Shown here piece after piece: positions 23,766 through 34,807 of a stretch of 64,000 bases of DNA. This DNA is from Furcasterigmium furcatum (Eukaryota; Ascomycota; Sordariomycetes; Glomerellales; Plectosphaerellaceae): assembly GCA_001599815.1 (NCBI GenBank), contig BCIA01000003.1, forward strand, positions 1,054,001 to 1,118,000, read 5' to 3'. The stretch's first letter is position 1; each line of letters begins with the position of its first letter. The notes beneath the pieces were generated by a model that worked only from the letters and a program-made list of their open reading frames with translations, was not told the DNA's origin and ran no database searches. The translations under genes were made by a program, and so were the position numbers.

Positions 23766-24122
23766 TCATGCCGACCAGGTGCAGGCGGCCTGGGAGTACA
23801 CCTGACTAAAGCACGTCCAAGCAGGAACGCAAGGGAAAATGGCGTTTTTGGTCCGAACGAAGCATGTCCTCCGCCCATTCGTGGCAACGATGTGCGCCCT
23901 CGCCCTGGGAGAATCCATGCAAATCTGCCTGATTTCACCAATGTTTCTCTTACATCCAGTCAGGAGGTCACCCACAAAGAGGCTGGCGCCATTGTCATTG
24001 AAGTATCGGACATCGGAGGTGGCTGGCCCGATAGGTTTATAATTGGCTATGACCTCGATTCTGGCGGCATCGACAGCACCGAGCACGAGTGCAAGGGTCG
24101 TAGCTGCAAGGTCAAACTTCAT
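23766..24122 (-). CDS. Small cysteine-rich secreted protein (118 aa), effector-like
   Basis: A single-exon frame encodes 118 aa. MKFDLAATTLALVLGAVDA is a clear signal peptide, leaving a mature protein of about 99 aa with six cysteines that could form three disulphides. The arrangement includes LLTGCKRN, RQICMDS, RRTCFV, IFPCVPAW, WTCFSQ and AACTWSA. I recall similar small secreted proteins with a GC...C...HF/HI...C...C...C..C layout in plant-associated ascomycetes but cannot name the family. I prefer the ATG at 24122 to an upstream in-frame methionine at 24140 because it places the signal peptide at the N-terminus. A TATA-like TTTTATAG occurs near 24315, and a splice-like signal in the 5' region suggests a leader intron. 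A role in host or microbe interaction is inference from size and cysteine content. Confidence 0.6.
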   Translation of the reverse strand: MKFDLAATTLALVLGAVDAARIEVIANYKPIGPATSDVRYFNDNGASLFVGDLLTGCKRNIGEIRQICMDSPRARAHIVATNGRRTCFVRTKNAIFPCVPAWTCFSQVYSQAACTWSA

Positions 24123-24494
24123 TGTGGCTAGAGAGGTCAATCAGCTATGACTGTGGTTGTTAAGGAGGTCAACTAGACAGTACTTACCTGTCAGGAACAG
24201 ATATATCGAAGCTATGAGTTATAGTCGAGAAGGGAGATTTGTGGAGGTTGAGGGGATGATCGAGAGCAGGTAGGAGAATGCTGACGACGGAGTCTTTAGA
24301 TCCGAGGTCTGTGTATTTTATAGATGTGACAGGCCGAGCTACCGCCGTTCAAGTCGCAGAGTCGGCCTCCAGTGGTGAAGCGCTGTGCCTCAACCATGCA
24401 CCAACAGGATTCCTTGGACTTCACAGTCGAGCTGTGCCTCAGCCACGCCTGAACGCATGTTCCCTCTGTCAAAGCTAGTATTGCTCGAAGGCCC

Positions 24495-24515
24495 GGGGGG
24501 GGGGGGGGGGGGGGG
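24495..24515. repeat. Poly-G homopolymer tract
   Basis: An uninterrupted run of about 21 G on the + strand, between the small secreted protein gene and the amidotransferase gene. The exact length is likely to vary with sequencing. It can form G-quadruplex structure in principle. Confidence 0.85.
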
Positions 24516-24840
24516 CATCAGCTATGAGAGTTCGCACCAGGGATAACTATAATCCTTTGCAAGGCTGTCCTTGTTGCTACATGTCTCTCCGTCGACCCAC
24601 CGCGGAGAAGCATTTTTTGGACTGGGGCACTTCGTGACAACGATGCAGAAGCCTCCGAGAATATTTCCGCCAGCGTCGCAGGCGGCTGATTACTGATTGG
24701 CGGGTTCTGTGAGTCAGACTTGGGACGCCGTTCTGGTTTTCAACAATATTAATGTCATCGGCGTGCATTTGTTTGCCCCTTGAGGTTTTCTTTCTAATCC
24801 TCTCACGTGTATTATTACCTATCTATCTTCGGACGGAATC

Positions 24841-25563
24841 ATGAATGTTCATTTTGTTGTTCACGAAGCTTTCGAGGCTCCCGGTGCGTACGAGCTGTGG
24901 GCCAGAGAACGAGGCTTCAACATCACCTACTCCCGCCTTTACGCTGGCGATTCCCTGCCGTCTACGGTCACACAGATTGACCTAGCAATTATCATGGGAG
25001 GACCTCAATCGCCGAGAACCACAACGACCGAATGCGCTCATTTCGATGCGACAGCTGAAAAGAACTTTATCAAGGAGTGCATCGAGGCAAACAAGGCGGT
25101 TGTTGGGATCTGCCTCGGAGCACAACTGGTCGGCGAGGCGCTAGGAGCGACGTATGAATCGAGCCCGGAGACGGAGATTGGGAGTTTCCCTATCACCTTG
25201 ACGCCGGCCGGCAGGCTCAACGACAAGTTCGCGCACTTTGGTGACGTTGTCGACGTCGGACATTGGCATAACGACATGCCTGGACTCACACCCACCGCCC
25301 AAATCATCGCAACGAGTGCCGGCTGTCCCCGACAGATCGTCGAGTATACACCACTGGTGTACAGCCTCCAGTGTCACCTGGAGTTCAACCCAGAAGTGAT
25401 TGAGCTACTTATTCAGGCTTCTCGGGAGGAATTGGCGGGGCTGCCTGGACGCAGATTCGTCCAGCAGCCGGATACTCTACGGAGCAACCAGTACGGCGAG
25501 ATGAACGAGAAATTGTTTGCTTTCCTGGACTCTCTCGTCAGCGCTTACAAGGCGAATCCGTGA
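24841..25563 (+). CDS. Class I glutamine amidotransferase (GMP synthase-like), intronless
   Basis: A 240-aa cytosolic protein that should hydrolyse glutamine to transfer ammonia, or act as a related gamma-glutamyl hydrolase. The class I GATase triad is visible: nucleophile Cys in VVGICLGAQLVGEALGA (around residue 88) and His-Glu in SLQCHLEF (around residue 179). IIMGGPQSP near residue 50 is the oxyanion strand, and GHWHND sits before the last core strand. There is no synthase domain, so it is a stand-alone amidotransferase as in many bacterial paralogues. The reading frame has no intron, unlike most neighbours, and overall composition resembles bacterial proteins of this type, so horizontal acquisition is possible. 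Its substrate is unknown. It is followed by more than 700 bp without a gene. Confidence 0.85.
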   Translation: MNVHFVVHEAFEAPGAYELWARERGFNITYSRLYAGDSLPSTVTQIDLAIIMGGPQSPRTTTTECAHFDATAEKNFIKECIEANKAVVGICLGAQLVGEALGATYESSPETEIGSFPITLTPAGRLNDKFAHFGDVVDVGHWHNDMPGLTPTAQIIATSAGCPRQIVEYTPLVYSLQCHLEFNPEVIELLIQASREELAGLPGRRFVQQPDTLRSNQYGEMNEKLFAFLDSLVSAYKANP

Positions 25564-26313
25564 TGACTCAGGGGTATTTCTGCGCTCTTTGAGGGGAACA
25601 TATTAGAAGTGCGTCTCTGATGGGCGGAATGGGGCGAGTGACCGAGAGCATCACGGAGACCGGGAAGGGAGTGGTAAGCGGATAGGGGCAAGAGAGGTGA
25701 TGGAAGTTAGCAAGACAGAACGCAAGCAACTAATTCAAAGAGGCAACATGGCTACTCTACAGTGACCTGTCTAGTGCAAGCCATCCTTGCCTCTAAATGC
25801 CGGTTTTGCTGGTTTTGTTGAGCCCGGCCTCAGAGGGTTTCCATATCCAAATTGCCCATGGAAATCCCAAGAAAGACGACATCCAGGAGGACCTTGACGT
25901 TGGCATCAATGAAACAGCGCGGCTGTGGCCCGCGGCCACTGAGGCCCACATATTTCCAGACCAGAGGTGACTCGTTGATTTCCGAGGACGAAAATTTAGA
26001 GACAGCCAACAAGAGAAAAGTAGAGCGAACATGCCATTGCTTGCCTGAGTCACAACGGCATCTCCAAGGGGTCCTAAGAGGGCCTGCGTGGGTCTAGTGT
26101 TCTCGAGGACTTGCTGCAGTCATTCAACGAAATCATGTTACACAATGAACACTGCAAATCTGATATTCAGTGGCTTCTCTAGTGGAATATCGAGAACCCC
26201 CTCTCCTGCCTTACTCCGGCGTGCAGGTCTCCATCAATAACGCTCGTATCTCACTTTACCAAGGGACCCATTGCCACCATCCTCTCGCATTCCTTCTATC
26301 TTTTCCTTTCCAT
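25564..26313. other. Intergenic, convergent 3' regions
   Basis: No gene is supported. The minus-strand frame 25793-26053 lacks coding character. The + strand gene to the left and the - strand permease to the right both end here. Confidence 0.5.
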
Positions 26314-27831
26314 CTACGACGATCCGCTATTATCCGCGCAAGAAAAGGCGCCCCCAATCTGACCATTGGCATAGGCATCGATGATGTTCTGGACCACACC
26401 ATATGTGCCACCGATCGTCAGGAACACCGCCAGGGCGATCATGGCCCAGTTCAGATAGTACACCATAACCTGCCACCAGCTCCCCTTGCGGTAGTGCTGA
26501 TGGTCGTAGATCCACAGGTATCCCGGCAGCCCGAGCGCCAGCGGGGAGAAGGTCAAGCTCCCAGCAAGGGCGAGGAGGTAGTTGAAGATGGGGATGCCGG
26601 ACGCCAAGAGGAACGAGACCACGGACATGCTGAGCGTGCAGCCCAGCCAGATGGACCAGTGGACGACGGAGTTCTTCTGGAGATGCTCCGAGTTGCGGAG
26701 GATGCGCACGAAGAGGTATTTGGCGGCAACGTGGATGTAGAGGCAGGCGCTGACCAGCAGACCGATGAGGCCGATGCCGTAGCTGACCTTCTTGATGACA
26801 TGGCCGGCGCTGCCGAGAGAGGGCGACGCGACCCATTGTCCGCACCACCGGTAGACCACCAGGGAGAAGGTCAGGTACGACGCGGTGACGATGCCCATGC
26901 ACAGGTAGACTGCCTTGTTGTAGTCCCTGGGCTTGCGCATCTCGGAGATGACGGGCAGGAACGCCGAGGTACCCGCGCCGGAGCAGAAGATGGTAGCGAC
27001 GGACGTGATGCCGGTGACAAAGGTCGGGTTACCGATGACATGATATCCGAGTTCAAAGTCCCCAGTCTGTGGCGCCGCTGCTGGGCGATCAAGGGTGGTC
27101 ACGCCGACGCTGGGAGCGAGTATTAGCACAAAGAGCCGTGAGGGAGACTTGCGAGGGTATTCAACTTACACCACGATGAAGACAGCAATGTAGACCGAGA
27201 GGAAGCCGGCCCAGGTGAGCCAGGCGATCTTCTCAAATTTGCGCGCACTCGCCAGGATGAACACCGAAATGGTGGCCACCAGCATGAAGTAGTTGGTGCA
27301 GATAGCATGGTCAGACAAGGCGTTGAGCGCGACTGAGGAGCCGAAGATGCCGCTGGCTCCGACAATGGCATATGTCACCAGGAAGAGGACGCCGACAATC
27401 TCCTTCAGCCAGGGCCCTCCAACCACGTTCGCCATGTCGGCGATGGAGTGGCATCCGGCGTGGGCGTTGCGGAAGTTGCCCTGGATGATCGCGCAGTATG
27501 TGTTCAGGAACTGCCACCCAAGCACGTTGATGGCTCCCGGGAGAGCTCCCAGAACGTACATGGCCGAGGGAATACTCAAGACGCCCGTAGCGAAGATGAC
27601 TTGTCCCTCAGTTAGCCACTGTGTGGATGCCGGAGTCGAGGAAAACTCACCTTTGAGGAAAATGACCGAGGCATGGATCCATCCAACCGTTCGGAAGTCC
27701 ACAACTCCCTCTTGTCGCTTGAAAACCTCGAAACGGTCATCTGCATTCTCCAGCTTGATAGCTTCGACACTCTCGTCGGGCCCGGCATGGGTGATGGCGT
27801 CAGCCGCCTTGTCGGAGTTGCTGCTAGACAT
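26314..27831 (-). CDS. AAAP-family amino-acid permease (Mtr-like)
   Basis: Plasma-membrane symporter for neutral or aromatic amino acids of the AAAP family (PF01490), 468 aa after removing introns of 51 nt (donor GTGAGTTT, at about 27603-27653) and 60 nt (donor GTAAGTTG, at about 27110-27170). The start is the ATG at 27831 (MSSSNSDKAAD). A hydrophilic N-terminus of about 55 residues leads into about eleven hydrophobic helices, beginning WIHASVIFLKVIFATGVLSIPSAMY, whose ATGVLSIPSA matches the family's first helix. Later helices include VGVLFLVTYAIVGASGI, ATIFCSGAGTSAFLPVISEM and LSMSVVSFLLASGIPIF. A TATA-like GTTATATAT lies near 27930. The downstream genes (deacetylase, dehydrogenase, amidase) are consistent with nitrogen-compound use, though no specific substrate is shown. 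Confidence 0.88.
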
Positions 27832-28694
27832 GTTGGTCGAGTATCCAGGTCCTCCGGTACGTTGATTGTTGGGTGCTTGAGATGTAGAAGATCCGTGGGC
27901 AGTGAGCAAGCTAGCCCCTGGAGTTATATATCTGACTGGGTGATGTGACGATCAACGATCACACGCGTTCTTATCATTTGGCTTCTCCGGCCAGATGACC
28001 AGCGATGACCGGGGGAACAAGACAAGATCCATGGCAATTCCCCAGAAAGTCTTGATAGTGCTAGGCCAAATGTTTCCACTTCCTGACTATCTTAGTGCCG
28101 TTGGAGCCTTTGTGGGGTGCTCCGGGGACTTGTTGGAGGTTATGACGCCCGCTAGCTGATAACGTGTTGGAGGTTGAGATAACGCTTGGAGTAGCACGCA
28201 CCGTCGAATATGACCCCAAAGGGTCCAACGTTGATAGCACAGGCCTCATTTTCTGGGGAAGTGGATGAGGAAGGGTCTTAGCCCACAACCAGGATATCGG
28301 GACGCGTGGTTAGCGGAGCCAGTGACTCCTGGAGATAAGACGATTCGGGGTCAATACGGGAGAGCACTGATGATCCCCAATGATAGGACGGCAATGAAGT
28401 CACGCTGACGGCCCAGAAGTCTAGAACACGCCAAGGACAACAACAACGTCCCTGATGTCACTAGATGCTGTGCTATCGAAGGAAGCGTTATCATTTCGCA
28501 AGACGAACGGGTCAAAAGCCGCCAAAAGCCGAGCAGTACGATAGTAACAAGGCCGATATCGAGGATCACATCTACAGAAGACGACGTTTGCAAAACATAG
28601 GGACTCATTCTAAAAACGAACGGAACACGGGTGGCAATGGTATCGCCGTCATGCTGAGTGCTTTTGCAATGTTCAATTCATCTACATCATTCCG
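27832..28694. other. Intergenic: permease promoter and 3' flank of the deacetylase
   Basis: No gene is supported in these 863 bp. Frames at 28061-28288 and 28351-28608 (minus) show no domain. The left part is the promoter of the permease gene. Confidence 0.5.
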
Positions 28695-29821
28695 CTACTT
28701 CTTCGGTCCCCCGGGCGCAGAAGGCAAGAGAGCCCCCTCCGGATACGGGTTCTTGCTCTTGAACTCGTCGCAGATCTGTTCCATGGTGACGAACTCGACG
28801 CCTTCATGGCTCTTCATGTGCTCAATGAGCCTCTCGTGCATGAGAAGTGCATGAGGCCTCCCAGAAACGTCCGGGTGGACAGTGAGAGGGAAAATGAACT
28901 CATCGTACTGTTCCATGATTACTTAGAATGTCGTCAAGGGGGATCGATGAACCTACCTCTCGATACATGTAGTCGAAATGATCCCTCCAGATGTCTTCAA
29001 CATCGCGAGCATTGACATAACCGTGGCTGTTCGGGGCTTCCTTGATGAACATCATCGGGGGGAGGTCATCAAGGTACCAGTTCGCCGGGATCTCGACAAT
29101 GCCGGTTTCTCTTCCGTACACCAGAGGCTTCATCCACTCGCCTGCCTTCTTGGTGTAATCAATTTTCGTCCAAGAGTCGCCGGTCCGCAGGAAGTACGCC
29201 TGGCAGTCGTGGTGGCTCATGCTGTGGTCGTACTCGATGCCGTACTGTGCCAGAAGCTCGCAGCCTTCATGTGAGGTCTCCCACCAGGGAGCGACAGAGC
29301 CCCTCGGCGGCTTGCCGGCAAACTCGGTCAGCATCTTGTAAGTCTTCTCTAGGATGTCTTTTTGCTGTTCTAAGGTCATCTTGACCGGGTCTGAAAGTCA
29401 AGTCAGTAAGATGGGAAAGACTGTCGAAAGCACTTGATTATAGAATGTACCTTCGTGAGAGTAGCCATGCTGAGAGACTGTCAGTACCAACCTATCGCCA
29501 GGAATGCTGAAACTTACCAGGCCGATCTCATGCCCCGCGTCTCGGACGGCTGCCATCTCTTTGGGAAACGTCTCCAAACTGTGGCCGGGGATGAACCAAG
29601 TCGTCTTCATATCGTACTTCTTGAAAAGCTTCAGAAGCCTCTCGACGCCGACGGTACCGGCGAAAAGACCTATGCCATGTGAGCGTCGGTTGTTATTGTG
29701 GCTCATAGAACATACCTCTGGAGATATCATGAGGGGAGTCCTCTCCGCCATAGGAGCCGAGCCATCCGGCAACCGCGTCAACATCAACGCCGTAGCTTAC
29801 AAGGACACGCTTCTTTCCCAT
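28695..29821 (-). CDS. PgdA-like NodB polysaccharide deacetylase
   Basis: A metal-dependent deacetylase or amidohydrolase of the NodB/polysaccharide deacetylase superfamily, closest in pattern to the HpPgdA group (short, no signal peptide). Reads MGKKRVLVSYGVDVDAVAGW, where the first Asp is the metal/catalytic ligand, then SYGGEDSPHDISRG|LFAGTVGVERLL, WFIPGHSLETFP, HEIGL, HGYSHE (two metal-binding His), PPRGSVAPWWETS and a C-terminal LTVHPDVSGRPH. The catalytic HGYSHE motif sits on a 19-nt exon (29469-29451) between two introns. Four introns in all; protein about 307 aa. Lack of a signal peptide suggests an intracellular role on a small substrate rather than cell-wall chitin. It is divergent from the alcohol dehydrogenase gene at 30405, sharing a 583-bp promoter. 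Confidence 0.85.
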
Positions 29822-30404
29822 TGTGGTGGCTTTCGGAGATTGCAGTGCTGTCTGGGTACACTTGAGAGACGTAAATGAAGGACTCTTCACATGGACAGCT
29901 TTAGTTGAGCATGTGGTCTGACGTGGGCTCCGAGACGCGGGGTACACCTAAGTACTAGTAGGGCCTGGGGTAGCAGCCGAGCATACCAATGTGTTATGAG
30001 CTCCAACGCCGTGCTATGTTCACGGAGGTGTAGATGCTGTAGATAAAGGAATGTTGCAGAGCTAGCAAGGAACCGGCCGTTTCGCATGCTGCGACTGATA
30101 GTGCGCTATCTTAAATGCTCCAAATCTCGATGCGACGACTCCAAGTGGAGAACGCCTCCAACCTTGACTCGGGTCTTTGGAGGCCAATGATGCCAGCGAT
30201 CAGGCGGCAAGGATCAACTTGCCAGGCATGACCAGCTTATCTGAAGGAAAGCGGGGAGTGTGGCCATCGACACTTGTTTGAGAGACAGCCAGAGTCCTGT
30301 CCAATTCCCGTATCGTCTTGAGCTGATAATATCGAGTGTCTATAGACGAATCTTTCGAGGCCCAATTTCGAAAATATCGCATCCATTATTGACAACATTT
30401 GATC
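29822..30404. promoter_or_regulatory. Divergent promoter between deacetylase and alcohol dehydrogenase
   Basis: The 583 bp between two divergent start codons contain no open frame of interest. Several GATA cores (for example GATAAA/TTATC near 30045 and 30237) are present, as expected by chance in this length but also as targets of nitrogen regulators in fungi. No specific site can be asserted. Confidence 0.4.
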
Positions 30405-31549
30405 ATGGCCAATACCGTGCCATCAACGATGAGGGCAGCGCGGATCGCCAAGGTGCGTCGGTCTTCCACCGTCCTTCGTAGGTCGTTGGTGAAGCTGAGA
30501 CATAGTAGTACGGCCACACATATGACCTCAGCGAGAAAGACGTACCGCAGATCAAGGATACCGAGCTCCTCATCCGAATTTACGCAGCAGGCTTCTGCCA
30601 CTCCGATTTACAGGTGCTGGAGGGCCAGTTCGGCTCTCCTATGGGGCTGACACCCTCCCACGAGCCCGCCGGGGTCGTGGCCCAGGTCGGCAGCAAATGC
30701 AGCTCGGAATGGGCCATCGGAGACCGTGTCGGGGTCCTCAACTTCAAGAACGCCTGCGGGAGTTGCACTGGCTGTGGCCTCACGCGGCGCGAGCGAGGAT
30801 GCCTGGATCCGCGATTTTGCGACAACAGGGAAACGGCCGGCTTCCATCACGACGGAGCCTTTGCCGAGTTCATGGTCGCCGACCCCAGCACGACTGTCAG
30901 GTTGCCGGACTCGCTGTCGTTTGAGCAGGCCGCGCCGCTCATGTGCGCCGGCGCAACTGTCTGGGGCGCCCTGGAACGGGCAACATCCGGCCTCCAACGA
31001 GGTGACACTGTCTCAATCGTTGGCATCGGCGGGCTGGGCCATCTTGGCTTGCAGTTGGCGAAAGCGATGGGTTTTCGCACGATAGCGGTCGATAACCGAC
31101 CCTCGGGTCGAGAATTGGCTTTGGCTATGGCCAACAAATCTCTCCAGCCGGACCTGGTCGTGGACTCAGGGGCGGCAGACGCCACTGGGAAGATACTCGA
31201 CTTCACCTCTGGAGAGGGAGTCGCTGCTGCCGTGGTATGCACGGACTCTCTGGCAGCCAACGCGTGGGCGTTGAGAACGTTGAGAGTTCGAGGTACTCTG
31301 GGGATTCTGGGACTTCCTGCAGAGCAGTGGCGGTTTGATGCAGATGTCATGGTGTTCAAAGAGTTGGCGATATGTGCAACGTATGTTGCGGGCCGAAAGG
31401 CAACGGAGAGAATGCTGAAGGTCGTGGAGCAGAGCGGCATCGAGTCTGAGCTGACAGTCGTGCCGTTCGAGGGCATACCAGGACTGCTGGATTCGTACAA
31501 GGCCTCGGATTTCCGGGGTCGGCTTGTTGTGAGGATTCAAGAGCATTAA
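30405..31549 (+). CDS. Zinc-dependent medium-chain alcohol dehydrogenase
   Basis: NAD(P)-dependent oxidoreductase of the MDR/zinc ADH family, 362 aa, cytosolic. Exon 1 (30405-30452) encodes 16 residues (MANTVPSTMRAARIAK); a 56-nt intron follows, and exon 2 (30509-31549) continues YGHTYDLSEKDVPQ. Catalytic zinc ligands: Cys in GFCHSDL, His-Glu in SHEPAG and Cys further on. Structural zinc: the four Cys of ACGSCTGCG...GCL. The Rossmann motif is GIGGLGHLGLQ. Full length for the family with all ligands. The N-terminal exon would be missed by a one-exon model that starts in the middle of the catalytic domain. It lies 97 bp from the convergent amidase gene. Substrate unknown; the neighbours suggest a catabolic role. 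Confidence 0.9.
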
Positions 31550-31646
31550 TCGTCTAGCCGGAAACAGAGCATATTTATGTACCTTTATGAATTGATGCAT
31601 CTATATGTATGATATATGCAGGATGTCCCTGTGAGTCTCTAGGCTT

Positions 31647-33390
31647 TCATGCTGTCACCTTGACTGATTTCATCTCCGGTGCTCTGTTCCCATTGACCTC
31701 CTTCAGGGGCATGTCGAGCATCCCTCCTTTCAGGCTCGGCAAATTCACTTCTTCGCCGGGCCCGGCCAGCGGTTCTTTCCAGTCGCGAGTTGTCTCCCAA
31801 GCATGAGCAATCCGCAATAGCTTCTTCTCTTGCCACATACCAGCAACGAGCTGCATGCCGATAGGTAGCTGAAGGTCAGTCCTGTCAGCTGCGCGTGCAA
31901 AGCCAACCGGAAGTGACAGCGCCGGGTGCCCAGTCACGTTGAAAACAGCCGTGTTGCAAGTCAGCCCGATGCTTGGCTCGAATGATGCGAGGACAGAGTC
32001 TCTGGGTCCGTGACGAGGCGCAACCATTGGTGTTGTCGGCATGACGACGACGTCAAATTCCTCAAAGATGCGGTCGTAAGCATCCCTGATCTGTCGGCCA
32101 ATATTGACGGTCTTGCTGTAAAGGCCTGGGAATCTGTCCATGAGGTACAGTCCGTTGGTGACGGTGTTCTTGGTCGACGGGAAGAGTTTGTCAAAGTTGG
32201 TCTCGGCCCATGGCAGGCGGGCATGCTCAAATTCTGTCAGTTGGAGTCCTCTTCGCCCAGTGGCGCGGCCCAGAATTCCCGAGGCTCCGGACATTCGTTG
32301 CTGAATCGTCCAGATAGACGGGCCTTCCAAGTGAATCGGAACTGAGACTTCCTCAACCGTGGCGCCGAGTTGTCGGAAATGATGGACAGCTTCCATGACG
32401 CGTTGTCTGACAGATTCCTGGACCAAAGGTTGGTTGAATCCTTCTCTGAGAATCGCAATCTTTACCCCATCCAGCCGCGCCGGCAGTTGAACCACTCCAG
32501 AAAAGTCGTATGAGCCGTGTGAGCCAGCGCCCAATGACTTGTCGTCAATGTTGTCATGGCCCGCAAGCGCGTCGAGACAAGCAGCGATATCAGCCACGGA
32601 ACGAGCCAGCGGTCCGGCATGGTCGTCAATGGGGTCTCCGGAAGTGATTCCCGTGAAAGGTATCAGCCCATGAGTAGGCTTCAGTCCGACACATCCAGAG
32701 AGAGATGCTGGTACTCGGATGCTGCCCCCCTGATCTGTGCCAATGGCCAGGTCAACCAGTCCCCCCGCAACGAGGGCAGCACCGCCAGATGTACTCCCTC
32801 CAGAGGAATATCCAGCAGCGTGTGGGTTCTCCACCGTCCCCTGAGCGCTGGTAAATGAAGAAGTCGAGTTGCAAAAGTGCTCGCAAGTCGCGGTGCCCAA
32901 GATATCTGCCCCGGCCTCAAGAACACGGGTGACAACTGTGGCATCAGTCGAAGGCGTCCAAGCGGGGAAAGCGTCGCTCCCGAAGAACTGCGGAACCCCA
33001 GCAACGGCAATACAGTCTTTCACGCAGACTGTTTTGCCACCCAGCAAGGCTCCTGCTGGGTTACCGCGTATCGAAAAGCGATGCGCCCATGCATGGCCGA
33101 GGGCCTGCTCATCCGCGGAGGGGATCCTGATGTTCTCGCGGGGGTACCGCTTGAGATCTGGAACGGGCTGGTAGTCTGGAAGTCGCATGACCCTTTCGGC
33201 GCAATCATGGACGGCGGCCAACAAGCGTTGGTAGTCCGCAGACTCGTCCGCCCTGATGCTCAAGCCAAGAGGCTCCAGCAGCTTTTCGACATCGCCACGT
33301 CGCACGGGATTCTCCCTGGGTCTGTCAGCGGAATATCGTGATAGCAGGATGTGAACCTTACTCCGATATGTCTTTGAAGAACACAGACAT
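31647..33390 (-). CDS. Amidase-signature hydrolase
   Basis: Hydrolyses an amide to acid plus ammonia or amine; amidase-signature family (PF01425), 567 aa. I place the start at 33390 (MSVFFKDISE), then a 40-nt intron (33361-33322, GTAAGG...GACAG) joining GA|A and PRENPVRRG. The core shows the Ser-cisSer-Lys triad: Lys in GGKTVCVKDCIAVAG, cis-Ser in YSSGGSTSGGAAL, and nucleophile Ser in DQGGSIRVPAS. The GGSSGGS motif reads GGSTSGG, a change seen in fungal members. C-terminal conserved parts are present (MPTTPMVAPRHG, NVTGHPALSLPVGF). The intron is unusually short; the unspliced frame has no ATG start. Proximity to the amino-acid permease and dehydrogenases suggests amide-nitrogen use. Confidence 0.87.
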
Positions 33391-33968
33391 GTCCAGGTCG
33401 TTCTTAGGTTGGCTCGGCGACTTGATGCAATTTGGTGTTGCGCATCGCTCGAACGTACGACGCCCAGACTGCCAATCCGCAATATCAAGTCATATCAATG
33501 AACCCGCGATGTCCAGCAGACGTTTGTTGACTAATGGCTGGGTGTAGTGACCCCATGATGGGCCTCCAAATTTCCATATTTGGTTGGTAAGACGTCCGAC
33601 AAGCATCGCGGTTGGAGATGATGGGTGGCGAATGATCGCGGGGTCACGATTCGGGGTACCGGGGGGTTGGAGCAAGTACTGTTGGAGGTTAAGGTGTTAT
33701 CTTCTGGAGATACCCCAAGAACTTGAAGACCTGACTGCGCATCTACCTGACAGGTTGATTATCATGTCGACCTCGTCGGGCTTAACAAACAGCGTGCTTC
33801 TTATCTTCTCAAGCCTCCATCGCTCCACATGCAGCATCCGTCGCGAGCTGGGTTCATACGACACAACGATATTCGTACAAGCTGACAGCTTCGCCGCCAT
33901 ATCAACAGTATGCGCCATTTCAATGGGCAAAGGCTTCGCGCGAATTTGACCATATCTTTCTTATGGAG
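33391..33968. other. Intergenic between amidase and SDR
   Basis: 578 bp between the amidase start and the SDR stop codon, both genes on the minus strand. The frame 33697-33930 (minus) has no motif. Nothing else is seen apart from the amidase promoter. Confidence 0.5.
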
Positions 33969-34807
33969 CTAATTAATTGTATATCCACCATCCACGACGA
34001 GGGCGTGCCCTTGGATGAAAGAGGCGCGAGGGGAGCAGAGGAACAAGACCGCGTCCGCTACTTCCTCAGCTGTGCCCATTCGACCCATTGGAGCTATCAT
34101 CACTGCCGGCTTCAGTCTCTCCGTGACCTCCGCAGATCCAGTCGTCATGGGAGTCTCGATTACACCCGGACACACGCAGTTGATGCGAATGTCATCTTTC
34201 GAGTAGTCGATTGCATCGGACCGCGTCATGTTGATGACAGCAGCCTTGGACGCGCAATAAGGAGCTGAAAGGTTTAGCGAGGAAGTGATGAGATGAGACG
34301 TCGGAATCACTCACCTGCCGTTGGACGGGCAACGATACCCAGCTGGCTGGCTATATTGACGATGGCACCTCGCTGCTTCGGGTGCTGTGGCAATGGCTGC
34401 TGGCCGACCATCTGGGCAAGCTGGGCCCTCGACGACAACCAGGTTCCCCGGTAGTTAATGTTGTTGATGCGATCAAATGCCGAGATAGGGGTCTCGTGTG
34501 AACGAAGAGACTCTCCCAGTACTCCTGCGCAGTTGATTCCGTAGTCGATGCGCCGGAAGGACCGCTTCACGTCGTCCATCAAAGTGCCCACGAAAGCCTC
34601 ATCTGATATGTCTCCCTCCCGACTGTAGATCTCCGCTCCTGGGTTGATATCCAGGATGGATTGTCTCGTTTTGGCGAGCGACGTTGCGTTGATGTCAGTG
34701 ATGGCCACGCGCGTGCATCCTGCTCGGGCAAAGGCCCTGGCCACGGCGGCGCCGATGCCCGTTCCCCCGGCACCGGTAATGAGTGCTACGCCTGGCAAGG
34801 CAAACAT
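33969..34807 (-). CDS. Classical short-chain dehydrogenase/reductase
   Basis: NAD(P)-dependent oxidoreductase, 262 aa. Start at 34807 (MFALPGVALITG). The cofactor motif TGAGGTGIG, the NCAGV motif after beta-4, and the catalytic Ser region NIASQLG are present. A 50-nt intron (about 34265-34314; GTGAGT...CTTTCAG) joins PTA|APYCASK and so builds the catalytic Tyr-x3-Lys motif. The C-terminal part has CVCPGVIETPM and VVDGGYTIN, typical of the family. Asp in AITDINA after beta-2 suggests NAD(H) preference. It lies divergent from the C2H2 regulator gene 374 bp away. Substrate unknown. Confidence 0.9.

Noticed and set aside
26170..27126. 318-codon + strand frame
   Set aside because: It is antisense to the amino-acid permease, whose helices and splice sites are clear.
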